NCBI GenBank assembly: GCA_964342485.1
Contig: CAYFFO010000005.1
Location: 1 to 64,000, forward strand
Direction of reading: 5' to 3'
Source: CAYFFO01 sp964342485
Lineage (GTDB): Bacteria; Chloroflexota; Dehalococcoidia; Lucifugimonadales; CAJWER01
DNA length: 64,000 nucleotides
A program made the translations under genes and the position numbers. This document shows, piece after piece, positions 36,800 through 46,515 of this stretch (the stretch's first letter is position 1; each line of letters starts with the position of its first letter). Below the pieces are notes generated by a model. It saw nothing but the letters and a program-made list of their open reading frames with translations. It did no database searches and was not told the origin of the DNA.

Positions 36800-36852
36800 T
36801 CATACTCCCAAAATTAGTCTATATTATAATAAGATTTTATGTTGAACTAGCA

Positions 36853-36908
36853 CCTGTGTCAACGAGAAAAAGGTAAAAGATTGTTTTAAATACTTGATTG
36901 GACACAGG
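36853..36908. promoter_or_regulatory. inverted repeat in the rpsP/rplI divergent spacer
   Basis: An exact 8-bp inverted repeat (cctgtgtc at 36853-36860, gacacagg at 36901-36908) is separated by 40 bases, within a 268-base spacer between two ribosomal-protein genes. It could be an operator or part of a leader RNA. Function is inferred only from position. Confidence 0.3.
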
Positions 36909-37067
36909 CACCTACTGTGCTCTTACGTGATATACTCACAATGTAAATTCCCCTATCTTGAATGATATTTCTGTATCACCGTTAGATAAATAGGGAACTT
37001 TGACCGTTAATTTCGTTTAGACAAGTTTTGTAGAGTGATTTATTTACGATGAAAGGTGTAAGTAAAA

Positions 37068-37673
37068 ATGAAGCTAGTGTTTTTGGATGATGTACCTGGT
37101 GTAGCGCATGGTGGAGATGTAAAGAATGTAAAAAATGGTTTTGCTAGGAATTATTTAATACCTAAAAATTTAGCAATACCTGCTACTAGAGACGCACTTG
37201 AAAGGATCGAAAGGTTAAAGGACCAAGCTACTACTAAAAGACTAAAAACTCTTACAGATATGAAGGAACTTGCTGCTCAAATGAGTGGTACTCGTGTAGA
37301 TATTGGGATGCGATCTGGGGCGAGTGGTCGGCTTTATGGATCAGTTACTAATACCGTTATAGCTGAGAAATTAGAATCACTTACCAGTCAACAGGTTGAC
37401 CGTAGAGTAATTCAAATTCCAGAATCTATTAGGGAGACGGGATTATATCAAGTCAGCATTAGAGTGCATCCGGAGGTTACAACTGATGTAAGTTTATTGG
37501 TTTATCCCATCAATATGACTCCGGACGAATATTTGGCTGAATTGGAGTCTAAAGAATCTGAAGATGACCAAGATGCATCGGATGATGGTCCAGTCACAAC
37601 ATCTGATGTTGAGGAATCTGCAGATGAAATTACTCCTGAGGTTTTGGAAGACGGTGAAAAGGAAACGGATTAA
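37068..37673 (+). CDS. rplI: 50S ribosomal protein L9
   Basis: A 201-residue L9. The N-terminal MKLVFLDDVPGVAHGGDVKNVKNGFARNYLIP-type domain and the long helix followed by the C-terminal RNA-binding domain (YGSVTNTVIAEKL, GLYQVSIRVHPEV) end near residue 150. About 50 further residues are strongly acidic (Asp, Glu, Ser), unlike typical ~150-residue L9. It is first in a row with dnaB, dnaD-like and dnaC-like genes, a common replication-translation neighbourhood. Confidence 0.95.
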   Translation: MKLVFLDDVPGVAHGGDVKNVKNGFARNYLIPKNLAIPATRDALERIERLKDQATTKRLKTLTDMKELAAQMSGTRVDIGMRSGASGRLYGSVTNTVIAEKLESLTSQQVDRRVIQIPESIRETGLYQVSIRVHPEVTTDVSLLVYPINMTPDEYLAELESKESEDDQDASDDGPVTTSDVEESADEITPEVLEDGEKETD

Positions 37674-37913
37674 CCTAATAATTACTGAATGTAACTTGAT
37701 AATTAGTTAAGAATATAAGGCTACCTTTTTCCAGATTAGTATTACATGAAAATCATCTTTGTCATATAAAGATTTATCAAGATTTTTTGTATTCATTGAT
37801 TATAGTTATAGATGTTAGATTTATTGGCCACTATTAATGTATTGATTGGGTAGTAAAAAGAATCAGAGAGTCGATTATCTGTTGAATGTTTTATAGCTTA
37901 AAGAGGGACTCAC

Positions 37914-39278
37914 TTGTATGCAGATCGGTTACTTCCACATGATCCAGATGCTGAAGAGGCAGTTATAGGATCAATTCTGGTAGATCCAGAATCAATAAGC
38001 AAGGTTACTCACTTTCTTAAGGGTACTGACTTTTATGTCGCTAGGAACAGATGGTGTTTTGACGCATGTATAGCTTTGTTCGAGAGGGACGAGGCGATAA
38101 ACCAAGTTTCTATTGCTCATGAGCTATCGACTATAGGACACTTAGAGGATGTAGGAGGCACCGCCTATTTGGCTCATGCTGTTCAGGCAACGCCTACTTC
38201 TGTTCATCTTGAACATTATGGAAGGATTGTTCAAAGAACATCTGTTATGCGCCAATTGATTTCTGCTGCCGGTGATATATCTTCAATAGGATACGACGGG
38301 GACTCCGATGTCGAAAGAGCTCTGGATCAGGCAGAAGAAATACTTTTTCGTGTTAGATCGGGTAGAGGAACACGAGACTTTATGCATATCCGGGATATTC
38401 TCGATGTGTATATGGAAGATACAGCTGCTCTGGAAAGTGACGAAGGTAGGAGTTTAGCCCCAATACCTACCGGATTTGCTAAGCTAGACGAACTTTTAGG
38501 TAATGGGTTGCAAAGATCAGATATGGTTGTAGTAGCTGCTAGACCAAGTTTAGGGAAGAGTACGTTGGCTTTCAATATTGCAAGGCATGCAGCTCAACAA
38601 GGATCGAGTGTAGGGATTTTTAGTCTTGAGATGAGTGCTGAACAGATAGCCATAAGACTTCTTTCAGGTGAAGCAAACGTAGATAGTCATAGACTTAGGA
38701 TCGGCCTACTGAGTGATCAAGAGGAGAATCGAGTTTTTGATTCGATAGGATTACTTTCTGAATTACAAATATATATTGATGATACTCCGATCCAGGGTAT
38801 TGTGGAAATGCGAGGTAAAACTAGGCGTCTTCAAGCAGAACGTGGTCTCGATTTATTGATCGTTGACTATTTACAATTAATGTCATCTAGTGGGAGAAGT
38901 TCGGATAATCGTGTACAGGAAATGGGTGAATTTTCTAGGTCATTAAAGGGTATAGCCAGAGATCTTGACGTACCTGTAATAGCCTGTTCTCAGCTTAGTA
39001 GAGCACCTGAGCAACGTCCTTCACATCGACCTATTCTTTCAGATTTAAGAGAAAGTGGAAGTATTGAACAGGATGCAGACGTGGTTGCATTTATATATCG
39101 CGAAGATGTATATACAAATCGAGAGGATTGGGAACGTGGTCATCCCATGGACCCGTATCCTGAAAATGTAGCGGAACTTATAGTTGCAAAGCACCGTAAT
39201 GGCCCTACGGGTACTGTCCCACTATATTTTAGAAAGGATGTAGTTCGGTTTGAAAATCTTGATCAATCAGTTACTTAG
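37914..39278 (+). CDS. dnaB: replicative DNA helicase DnaB
   Basis: A 454-residue hexameric helicase. The N-terminal domain starts RLLPHDPDAEEAVIGSILV. The RecA-type core has Walker A ARPSLGKST, FSLEMSAEQIAIRLL (H1a), Walker B LLIVDYLQLM, SQLSRAPEQR and DLRESGSIEQDADVVAFIYR (H4). It unwinds DNA ahead of the replisome. The start is TTG with an AGAGGGA upstream. The helicase-loader genes follow at once, 15 and then overlapping by 59 bases. Confidence 0.95.
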   Translation: MYADRLLPHDPDAEEAVIGSILVDPESISKVTHFLKGTDFYVARNRWCFDACIALFERDEAINQVSIAHELSTIGHLEDVGGTAYLAHAVQATPTSVHLEHYGRIVQRTSVMRQLISAAGDISSIGYDGDSDVERALDQAEEILFRVRSGRGTRDFMHIRDILDVYMEDTAALESDEGRSLAPIPTGFAKLDELLGNGLQRSDMVVVAARPSLGKSTLAFNIARHAAQQGSSVGIFSLEMSAEQIAIRLLSGEANVDSHRLRIGLLSDQEENRVFDSIGLLSELQIYIDDTPIQGIVEMRGKTRRLQAERGLDLLIVDYLQLMSSSGRSSDNRVQEMGEFSRSLKGIARDLDVPVIACSQLSRAPEQRPSHRPILSDLRESGSIEQDADVVAFIYREDVYTNREDWERGHPMDPYPENVAELIVAKHRNGPTGTVPLYFRKDVVRFENLDQSVT

Positions 39279-39293
39279 AAGGATAAAGGAATA

Positions 39294-39968
39294 ATGGGTT
39301 TCTCTGGATTTCCATCTAAGGTTAAGTTTACGCCTGTGCCTAATCAAGTATTCAATCAAATTTTGGAGCCAATCCAGGATTTATCGGAATTGAAGTGTAC
39401 ACTCCGTATAATTTGGTTATTACATCTAAAAAAAGATTACCCAAAGTATATTTCACACGCTGAATTGCTCGCAGATGGGGTACTTGCAAGGGGGCTATCT
39501 GACGGTATAAGCGTAGATCAGTCTATAGTAGAAAAAGCGATAGACTTGGTTGTAAAAAGGGGTACTATTATCAAGCTTAGTAAAGGAAAAGCTGATTCTA
39601 CTACAACTATTTATTTCTTAAATACAGAGACTCATCGGAAACAAATTGAACAATTTAATCTTGATGAAATCGATACGAATGATCCAGCACCTTTCTCTGG
39701 TCCTATGAAGAAACCTAACATATATACTCTGTATGAGGACAACATAGGAATGCTCAATCCGATGATAGCCGAGGAACTTAAAGAAGCTGAATCACGATTT
39801 CCACAACAATGGATCGAAGATGCCGTACGTGAGTCAGTTAAAGGCAACAAAAGAAACTGGCGATATATATTTAGCATACTTGAACGATGGGAAAGTGAAG
39901 GAAGAGACGATGGAAGATTTAGGCGAGATACTAAAACGGTTGGCTATAAAGAATTCTTCCGTAGATAG
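39294..39968 (+). CDS. DnaD-like replication initiation/primosome protein
   Basis: A 224-residue protein. The N-terminal half is helical and wHTH-like (KCTLRIIWLLHLKK, SHAELL). The C-terminal half is a DnaD_2 type domain: IYTLYEDNIGMLNPMIAEEL, then NWRYIFSILERWESEG with the conserved aromatic pattern. DnaD and DnaB(Bs) proteins remodel DNA and recruit the helicase loader in Firmicutes. Direct linkage to dnaB and to a DnaC/DnaI-type ATPase supports the same role here. Confidence 0.8.
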   Translation: MGFSGFPSKVKFTPVPNQVFNQILEPIQDLSELKCTLRIIWLLHLKKDYPKYISHAELLADGVLARGLSDGISVDQSIVEKAIDLVVKRGTIIKLSKGKADSTTTIYFLNTETHRKQIEQFNLDEIDTNDPAPFSGPMKKPNIYTLYEDNIGMLNPMIAEELKEAESRFPQQWIEDAVRESVKGNKRNWRYIFSILERWESEGRDDGRFRRDTKTVGYKEFFRR

Positions 39969-41289
39969 ACCTTTTACAGGTACACCAGAGGATAATGGTG
40001 ATATCGAACAATGTAAAAGTTGTGGTGGCCGTGGTTGGTTAGTAAAAGAAGTCCCAGTAGGACATCCTGAATTTGGACAGGTAGACGCTTGTGGATGTCA
40101 AAAACAAGACATGGAACAAGACCAATATTCCCGATTACTCACCTACAGTAATTTGGGCAGTCTAGCAAAGTTTACCTTTACAAGCATTGAATCGATAGGA
40201 GATCAAACTTCAGATAATGATGAATCTTTTCAAAGCGCTTTAGAAGTTGCTAGGGAGTATAGTGCAGATGTGTCTGGATGGTTGGTATTGATTGGTCCAA
40301 ATGGATCAGGAAAAACTAGATTAGCCGCATCTATTGCCAATTCTTGTCTTGATGACGGGCAAGTTGTGTTTTTTGCTCATGTTCCTGATTTATTGGATCA
40401 CCTCAGGGCGTCATTCGATCCAGCTAGTGAAATGGGATACAGCGTATTCTTTGAGCAGGTTAAAACCGCTCCTGTACTTATTTTGGATGGGCTAGGTAAT
40501 CATAGTACAACTTCATGGGCAGAAGAAAAACTAGGACAAATCATAAATCATAGATATAACGCAGAACTGCCTACTGTGATAACTACAGCGACATTGTTAG
40601 AGTCTCTAGATCCGTATATTTCTTCTAGGATTAGATCCACAGGTTTGAGTAGAATTGTTGAACTACATTCTAATGAAGAAAAATCATCAATCCAGCTTGG
40701 TAGCATAGATCATGGAATGGTGAGGCGTATGACATTGGAGAATTTTAATATAGAAGGTAATGCGTCGAGCTTGAAAGAACAGGAAAGTCTTGGGGCAGCA
40801 TTTCGCGCAGCGGAAGCTTTCGCGAATGATCCTGATGGATGGCTCATACTTTCAGGGCAAACCGGTGTGGGTAAGACGCATCTTGCAGTAGCTATTGCAG
40901 GTACACAGATTTCAAATAATCGTCAGGTTCTATTCGCTTTCGTGCCTGAATTGATGGATTATCTTAGAGATACCTTTAATCCTAGAAGTCAAGTAAGTTA
41001 TGACAATTTGTTTGAAGAAGTTAAAAATACTCCGATCTTGATCCTAGATGATTTAGGTAAGGAACAGCGTAGTGACTGGGCTGTAGAAAAACTATATCAA
41101 ATCATTGTACACAGGCATAACGTACAGCTTCCGACAGTGATTACAAGTATGATGGATTTCAGTGATGAGCTTGATCCAATAACTTCTCGAGTGCAAGATC
41201 CATCTATTTCAGTACTAATACGGATAGAAGCCCATGATTATAGAAATAAGCAACGCAGACGAGGTAGGAGTAGATCAAAATCCAAATAA
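39910..41289 (+). CDS. helicase loader-like protein with two tandem AAA+ (DnaC/DnaI) domains
   Basis: A 459-residue protein. The start at 39910 is chosen for its GGAAGAG ribosome site; it overlaps the dnaD-like end by 59 bases. The N-terminus has a zinc-ribbon-like set of cysteines at 35, 38, 61 and 63. Domain 1 has Walker A GPNGSGKT (129-136) and Walker B LILDGLG (about 190-196). Domain 2 has GQTGVGKT (316-323) and LILDDLG (about 377-383). The domains are clearly homologous (FAHVPDLLDHLR against FAFVPELMDYLR). The second Walker B acid is lost in domain 1. Known loaders have one ATPase domain, so this looks like an internal duplication with one weaker copy. Confidence 0.85.
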   Translation: MEDLGEILKRLAIKNSSVDRPFTGTPEDNGDIEQCKSCGGRGWLVKEVPVGHPEFGQVDACGCQKQDMEQDQYSRLLTYSNLGSLAKFTFTSIESIGDQTSDNDESFQSALEVAREYSADVSGWLVLIGPNGSGKTRLAASIANSCLDDGQVVFFAHVPDLLDHLRASFDPASEMGYSVFFEQVKTAPVLILDGLGNHSTTSWAEEKLGQIINHRYNAELPTVITTATLLESLDPYISSRIRSTGLSRIVELHSNEEKSSIQLGSIDHGMVRRMTLENFNIEGNASSLKEQESLGAAFRAAEAFANDPDGWLILSGQTGVGKTHLAVAIAGTQISNNRQVLFAFVPELMDYLRDTFNPRSQVSYDNLFEEVKNTPILILDDLGKEQRSDWAVEKLYQIIVHRHNVQLPTVITSMMDFSDELDPITSRVQDPSISVLIRIEAHDYRNKQRRRGRSRSKSK

Positions 41290-41680
41290 TGGTAGTTTTG
41301 ATAAACCACTAATGAGCTTTGTAGTGAATTCTAAAATATGCACTTTTTGTAACATTATTGAAGGAAAACTTCCAGGCCGTATCAGGTTTCAGAGTAAAGA
41401 TATTGTTGTTTTTGACAACCATTTGGACTGGGTACCTTTAATGTTATTAGTAAGTCCTGTTAGACACATGACTCAGGCAGAAATGTGGATGGATAACAAT
41501 TTAATGGGTCAAGTAGCTTTAATCGCAGCAAAAATGGGTCAGGAATATGCTCCAGAAGGATTTCGACTTTTGTCTAATTTTGGTGGACATGCTTTGCAAA
41601 CTCAAGATCATGCACATTTACATATTTTGGGTGGCGAAAATCTGGGGTTCTATTTAGAATCTAAAAAACTTATTCAGTAA
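41234..41680 (+). CDS. HIT family protein
   Basis: A 148-residue histidine triad protein. KICTFCNIIEGKLPGR is the usual N-terminal zinc-like strand, and QDHAHLHILGG is the HxHxH triad. HIT proteins are nucleotide hydrolases or transferases acting on AMP-linked substrates. The start at 41234 overlaps the loader gene by 56 bases; ATG at 41312 would give a more typical length, but no ribosome site is seen there. Last gene of the replication run. Confidence 0.8.
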   Translation: MIIEISNADEVGVDQNPNNGSFDKPLMSFVVNSKICTFCNIIEGKLPGRIRFQSKDIVVFDNHLDWVPLMLLVSPVRHMTQAEMWMDNNLMGQVALIAAKMGQEYAPEGFRLLSNFGGHALQTQDHAHLHILGGENLGFYLESKKLIQ

Positions 41681-41816
41681 TTGTTTGTCTGGGTTATGGA
41701 TATTGTAATAACATATGGTTTTATTAATTTCTACTAAAGTAAATGGTTAAATATTTACTGTCCGATACCTATTTAATTTTGGGACTGAACTATATGTCAG
41801 TTAAGGAGTTATTAGA

Positions 41817-43151
41817 ATGTTTATAGACAAAAGAGTTAAGAATTCAGTGGACCTTTACAATCGCGCGGATGAGTTGATACCTGGCAAGACACAGCTTGTT
41901 AGTCGCAGGGCTAGTCAATTTGCTGAAGGTGTTAGCCCTATATATGCCAGCCATGCAAAGGGTTCTAGGTTTACTGATGTTGACGGCAATGAGTATATTG
42001 ATTGGGTTAATTGTGTTAGTGCTGTAATTTTAGGTCACGCCGAAGAATCTATTGATAATGCAGTGAAAAAGCAGATAGACAAGGGGAGTCTCTATTCAGT
42101 TAACAGTCCTACAGAAATTGAATTGGCAGAGCTATTGATAAAAACGATCCCTAGTGCAGAAATGGTCAGATACTGTAAAGGAGGCGGTGAAGCCTGTACA
42201 GTTGCAGTCAAGATCGCTCGCGGTACTACTGGCAGGGATAAAATTCTATTTTCCGGTTATCATGGTTGGCATGATTGGTACCAGTCCGTAAATTATTTGG
42301 CGGATCCAGATACTGGAGAATACCCTATGACCGGAATAGAACCAATTGGCGTTCCTAAGGTTTTAGCAGGGACGGCTTTACCCTTTAATTATGGAGATCT
42401 GGATGATTTAGAGACATTATTTAAAGAGAATAAAGGTGATGTAGCAGCTGTTATGATGGAGCCTTTAAGATCGGATATACCTCCGGAAGGTTATTTAGAA
42501 GGTGTCAAAAAAATATGCCATGCGAATAAAGCTTTACTCATATTTGATGAGGTTTCATGTGGATGGCGTACTAGAATAGGAGGCATCCAGGAGTATACTG
42601 GTGTTATTCCTGATATTTCTGTTTTTGCTAAATCAATGTCCAATGGGTATCCGATGGGTGTGGTAGTTGGCTCTGAAGATGCTATGGAGTTAGCAGGTCG
42701 GATGTTCATTTCCAGTTCTTATTGGAGTGACAATATAGGCCTAGCGGCATCTTTGGCAACTATTAAGGAACTTAAAAGTCGTGATTCAGTGGATAAATTT
42801 GAAGTTCTTGGTGAAAAAATGCGGGACGCAATAACAGGTGCTGTTGATTCAGTAGGTGTTCCTGCAAATGTCTCAGGCTGGCATTATCGAAGTGCTATAA
42901 ATTTTGAGTTGCCAGAAGAAACGCTGCGCCCCAAAATAAACACCTTGTTTATACAAGAAATGGCTAGAAGAGGAATACATACCGGGACTAGCTTCATGCC
43001 AACTTTGGCGCACTCGGATGAAGATATAAAATTAACTGCGGATGCAATTGAAGATACTTTAAGAGTAGTTATGAGGGCCCTTGATGGGGAACTTGATGAT
43101 CTTTTGGATGTAGATCCCAAGAGAGAACCTTTTAGGAGATTTGTCAACTAA
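41817..43151 (+). CDS. class III aminotransferase, glutamate-1-semialdehyde 2,1-aminomutase-like
   Basis: A 444-residue PLP enzyme of fold type I, class III. FDEVSCGWRTRIGG has the cofactor Asp244, and VFAKSMSNGYPMGVVVG has PLP Lys272. GGGEACTVAVKIAR and SGYHGWHDWYQ resemble glutamate-1-semialdehyde aminomutase (HemL). No other heme-synthesis genes are nearby and the length exceeds HemL slightly, so a related aminotransferase is as likely. It has its own upstream spacer with an AAGGAG 6-7 bases before the ATG. Confidence 0.85.
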   Translation: MFIDKRVKNSVDLYNRADELIPGKTQLVSRRASQFAEGVSPIYASHAKGSRFTDVDGNEYIDWVNCVSAVILGHAEESIDNAVKKQIDKGSLYSVNSPTEIELAELLIKTIPSAEMVRYCKGGGEACTVAVKIARGTTGRDKILFSGYHGWHDWYQSVNYLADPDTGEYPMTGIEPIGVPKVLAGTALPFNYGDLDDLETLFKENKGDVAAVMMEPLRSDIPPEGYLEGVKKICHANKALLIFDEVSCGWRTRIGGIQEYTGVIPDISVFAKSMSNGYPMGVVVGSEDAMELAGRMFISSSYWSDNIGLAASLATIKELKSRDSVDKFEVLGEKMRDAITGAVDSVGVPANVSGWHYRSAINFELPEETLRPKINTLFIQEMARRGIHTGTSFMPTLAHSDEDIKLTADAIEDTLRVVMRALDGELDDLLDVDPKREPFRRFVN

Positions 43152-43196
43152 CCGTGATTGGATGGGAAAGTGGCTATTGATTTTGGTATAGCTACG

Positions 43197-43769
43197 TTAT
43201 TGTCCTGTTATTCGTCTCAGTATTCTCTGCACACCATTGATACCTTGTATGTTCCCTGCTTTTGTATGTAACTCAAGAGCCTGTTGAAGATCATCAATAG
43301 CTAGTCTTGTGTTACCCAGTTCTAAATGTATAGCAGCTCTATTAGTATAGGCAGGCGGGAAAGTTGATTTAAGCTCAATCGATTTGTTCAAATCATTAAG
43401 AGCAGATTCATACTGTTTTTCGTTGAAATATGCTACAGCTCGATAGTTATAAGCTCTAGCCAAATCTGGCAATACCCGAAGTACAAGGTCAAAGGCTGTT
43501 ATTGCTTCTTTGTACTGAGCTGCGTTAAGTAGTTGAACGGCTTTTGTATAGTCGAAAAGTACGTCCGGAGGTTTACTTGTTGGTTCAACCTTTGCAGTAG
43601 GTACAGGTGTTTCGGTCGGTTTAGGCGTCGGGATTGGAGTTGGTTTAGATATTGTTGGTGTCGGCTGAGATGGGGGATTTGGTTCAACTGGCTCGGAGTC
43701 AACTGAGCATGAAGAAACAAACAATACGATCATTAATGAGTATGGTATTAATTTAATCAGGTTTTTCAT
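43197..43769 (-). CDS. TPR-repeat lipoprotein
   Basis: A 190-residue lipoprotein. The leader ends at a VSSC lipobox (Cys21). A Pro/Thr-rich linker runs to about residue 68. Three TPR units follow (YTKAVQLLNAAQYKEAITAFD, ARAYNYRAVAYFNEKQYESALNDLNKSIEL, PPAYTNRAAIHLELGNTRLAIDDLQQAL). It probably scaffolds protein contacts at the outer face of the membrane. A second TPR lipoprotein is at 47657. Partner unknown. Confidence 0.85.
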   Translation of the reverse strand: MKNLIKLIPYSLMIVLFVSSCSVDSEPVEPNPPSQPTPTISKPTPIPTPKPTETPVPTAKVEPTSKPPDVLFDYTKAVQLLNAAQYKEAITAFDLVLRVLPDLARAYNYRAVAYFNEKQYESALNDLNKSIELKSTFPPAYTNRAAIHLELGNTRLAIDDLQQALELHTKAGNIQGINGVQRILRRITGQ

Positions 43770-43885
43770 AATATTTAGTTACTAGGATAACATGGAAATA
43801 ATTCTATAATACTGAATGAATTTCATAGTGTTATTATTGACTAATAAATAAAGCAATTAATTTTATAAATCATAGGAGATTTAAT

Positions 43886-44413
43886 GTGATAAGAAGTCTT
43901 GGAGGGAAAAAGCCCCGGATCCACCACTCAGCTTTTATAAGTGAAGCAGCCTATTTGATTGGAGATATAGAGATTGGTGAAGGTTCGAGTGTTTGGCCTG
44001 GAGTTGTTATAAGGGCTGATGCAGGCAGTATAACGATAGGTAAACAAACCTGCATACAAGACAATTCGGTTTTGCACGGAGATTCAGATGTTGTAATTGG
44101 AAATAATGTTGTTATAGGGCATAGGGTACTATGTCATGCGAAAAATGTGGGTAGTCGTTCTTTAATCGGAAATGGTGCAACAATAAATGATGGCGTTGAT
44201 GTTGGCGAAGATAGCTTAATAGCCTCTGGAGCAATGGTTATAGAAAACATGATTATCCCTTCAGGGTCAATGGTAGTAGGTGTTCCTGCCAAAATAAGGG
44301 GAGATTTGAAACAAAGACACATAGATTTGATTAAATCTACTTCTCAAGAGTATGTTAAGAAAAGTAAACTTTATTTGTCTGAGTCTGATTTGAGTACACA
44401 ACTGTATGATTGA
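43886..44413 (+). CDS. gamma-carbonic anhydrase family protein
   Basis: A 175-residue left-handed beta-helix protein. Hexapeptide repeats (IGDIEIGEGSSVWPGVVIRAD, ITIGKQTCIQDNSVLHGD, VVIGNNVVIGHRVLCHA) are plain. The three metal histidines are His64, His79 and His84. It starts with GTG behind GGAG. Members such as YrdA and Cam hydrate CO2 or have lost that activity. The key acidic loop of Cam is not visible here, so activity is uncertain. Confidence 0.85.
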   Translation: MIRSLGGKKPRIHHSAFISEAAYLIGDIEIGEGSSVWPGVVIRADAGSITIGKQTCIQDNSVLHGDSDVVIGNNVVIGHRVLCHAKNVGSRSLIGNGATINDGVDVGEDSLIASGAMVIENMIIPSGSMVVGVPAKIRGDLKQRHIDLIKSTSQEYVKKSKLYLSESDLSTQLYD

Positions 44414-44698
44414 TTAGATTCATTGGGGATCGAATATCAAGGATAGTTTGGATTGGCGAGAGCTAAGCTTGTGGAATGGAAGTGTAGAGTTATAGTAATT
44501 CCCATTACCATGTTACATGGAATACTACCAGGTGATTCTCAATGTTTTAAGCATCTTATGTTCGATCATTTGGATAACCTTAAGCATCGCTAGTGATTTG
44601 GGTTTCGAATCAATATTTATGAATGGCGAATAGGAAACAGCCCATGTATAGATAGTCCTGTTATGTTTGATTTTGAACAATTTATAATAAGCAATTAG

Positions 44699-46372
44699 CT
44701 ACATTCGTTCAGGTACTGACATCCCCATTAAAATTAGGCAACGCGATAGTGTAATTTTAACTGCATCAACTAGTTTTAGCCTGGCCAGCGTAATTTCTAT
44801 TTCATCAACATTGTTGGAAACCACTCTACATTGCTGATAGAAGGTGTGAAAAAATTGTGACAGTTCAAGTGCATAATGGGGTAGTTGTTGTGGCTCCAAT
44901 GTTTGAACAATACTGTCGAGTATTTCTGGAAAAGTAATCATTTTACGTATCAAGTCAAGTTCAGAGCTATGATTTAATAGATTCACATCACCGTGGTTGA
45001 ATTTCAAACCTTGTTCAGAAGCTAGTCTAAGTATTCCAGCTATCCTCGCATGAGCATACTGGATGTAGTAAACAGGATTTTCATCCGATTGTTCTTTGGC
45101 TAGATTTAGATCGAATTCCATTTGAGACCCAGGTGATTTTGATAGGAAGAAGTAACGGCAGGCATCTTTGCCAACTTCTTCTACCAATTGTCGTAGAGTT
45201 ACGAATTGGCCTGTTCGTTTTGAAGCTCTGACCAATTCATTTCCACGTTTTAAAGTAACTAGTTGGTATATCAGTAAATCTATACGATTTTGATCAACTT
45301 TTAAAGCCTGGGTGAAAGCTTTCATAAATCTGACATGCCCTTGATGGTCAGCACCAAGGATGTCAATCACCCGGTCAAAATTACGTTCATAGAATTTATT
45401 GTAATGGTAGGCCATGTCCGTGGCGAAATAGGTTGGAGTACCGGTTCGACGGATAACTACTTTATCTTCATCATCTCCAAACATGGAAGAGCGAAACCAG
45501 GTAGCATCATCTTTTTTTAAGAGGTATCCCTGCTCTTTTAAGAGATTAAGTATTGTTTCAAATTGGCCGTTTTCAAAAAGACTTTTTTCGCTAAACCAAA
45601 AATCATATACTACTCCCAAAGATTTCATATCTTCTTTAATACCTTCAATCATCCGGCTTAACCCTAGAATACCTATTTCCGTTTCGGCTGTATTTCGGTC
45701 GAGATCAAAAAACTTTTTACCATGTTCAGTTTTTATCTCTTTGGCCAGATCAATCATGTATTGTCCCTGATAGCTATTTTCCGGCATTTCTTCTTTTTCA
45801 CCAAAAAGTTCTCTATATCTGGATAGGAGACTTATATTGAAGATATCTATCTGGGTTCCAGCGTCATTAAGATAGTATTCCTTTTCTACCTTATATCCTA
45901 CCGCCTTGAAAATGTTCGCTAATGTACTTCCCACTACAGCTCCTCTGGCGTGTCCGACGTGTACCGGTCCAGTTGGATTGACGCTGACGAATTCGATTTG
46001 TACTGATGTGCTCTGTACAGATTCTTGGAATCCAAATGATGTACCTAAGTTCCGGATAATATCTATCTGATTGGAAATCCAGTGTTCGCTTATAAAAAAG
46101 TTTATAAATCCAGGAGGTACTATCCGAATCTTGGAAACTGGATACGTGACTGGTAAATTGTTTGCAACTGCTTCAGCTATATCTATGGGATTCATTTTGA
46201 GATGGCGGGCAATTTTGAGAGGAATACTGGAAGAAAAATCTCCATGTTCGGATGCTTTATTGGGACGCTCAATTAGGTCCTGACCCAGTAGGTGTGGTGG
46301 TATTTTTTCAAACCCAGGTATTTCTCCTAGGGCTGATATTACCATCTCTTGTATTTCACGTTTTATGTCCAT
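44699..46372 (-). CDS. argS: arginyl-tRNA synthetase
   Basis: A 557-residue class I synthetase, normal length. The HIGH motif appears as HVGHARG at 138-144, after FVSVNPTGP. The N-terminal Arg-specific domain, YYLNDAGTQID, and the C-terminal DALR anticodon-binding helices (QYAHARIAGILR) are all present. It charges tRNA-Arg. A 285-base spacer lies downstream (44414-44698), with no coding signal I could see. The next minus-strand gene upstream is selD. Confidence 0.95.
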   Translation of the reverse strand: MDIKREIQEMVISALGEIPGFEKIPPHLLGQDLIERPNKASEHGDFSSSIPLKIARHLKMNPIDIAEAVANNLPVTYPVSKIRIVPPGFINFFISEHWISNQIDIIRNLGTSFGFQESVQSTSVQIEFVSVNPTGPVHVGHARGAVVGSTLANIFKAVGYKVEKEYYLNDAGTQIDIFNISLLSRYRELFGEKEEMPENSYQGQYMIDLAKEIKTEHGKKFFDLDRNTAETEIGILGLSRMIEGIKEDMKSLGVVYDFWFSEKSLFENGQFETILNLLKEQGYLLKKDDATWFRSSMFGDDEDKVVIRRTGTPTYFATDMAYHYNKFYERNFDRVIDILGADHQGHVRFMKAFTQALKVDQNRIDLLIYQLVTLKRGNELVRASKRTGQFVTLRQLVEEVGKDACRYFFLSKSPGSQMEFDLNLAKEQSDENPVYYIQYAHARIAGILRLASEQGLKFNHGDVNLLNHSSELDLIRKMITFPEILDSIVQTLEPQQLPHYALELSQFFHTFYQQCRVVSNNVDEIEITLARLKLVDAVKITLSRCLILMGMSVPERM

Positions 46373-46515
46373 AGTTTATTGCAAGGTATCCCAAGCTGTA
46401 TATTACGCCAAAGCGATATTACAAGGATATATTGAACCATAAATCTTTATCAAATAAATAAACCAATAGATTTGAATGTTTCAAGGCACACGTAGTCGGT
46501 TATTTTGTAACAGAT

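Noticed and set aside
43170..43195. Hairpin between the class III aminotransferase and TPR genes as a terminator
   Set aside because: The stem has a wobble and a 10-base loop, and no T run follows on either strand.
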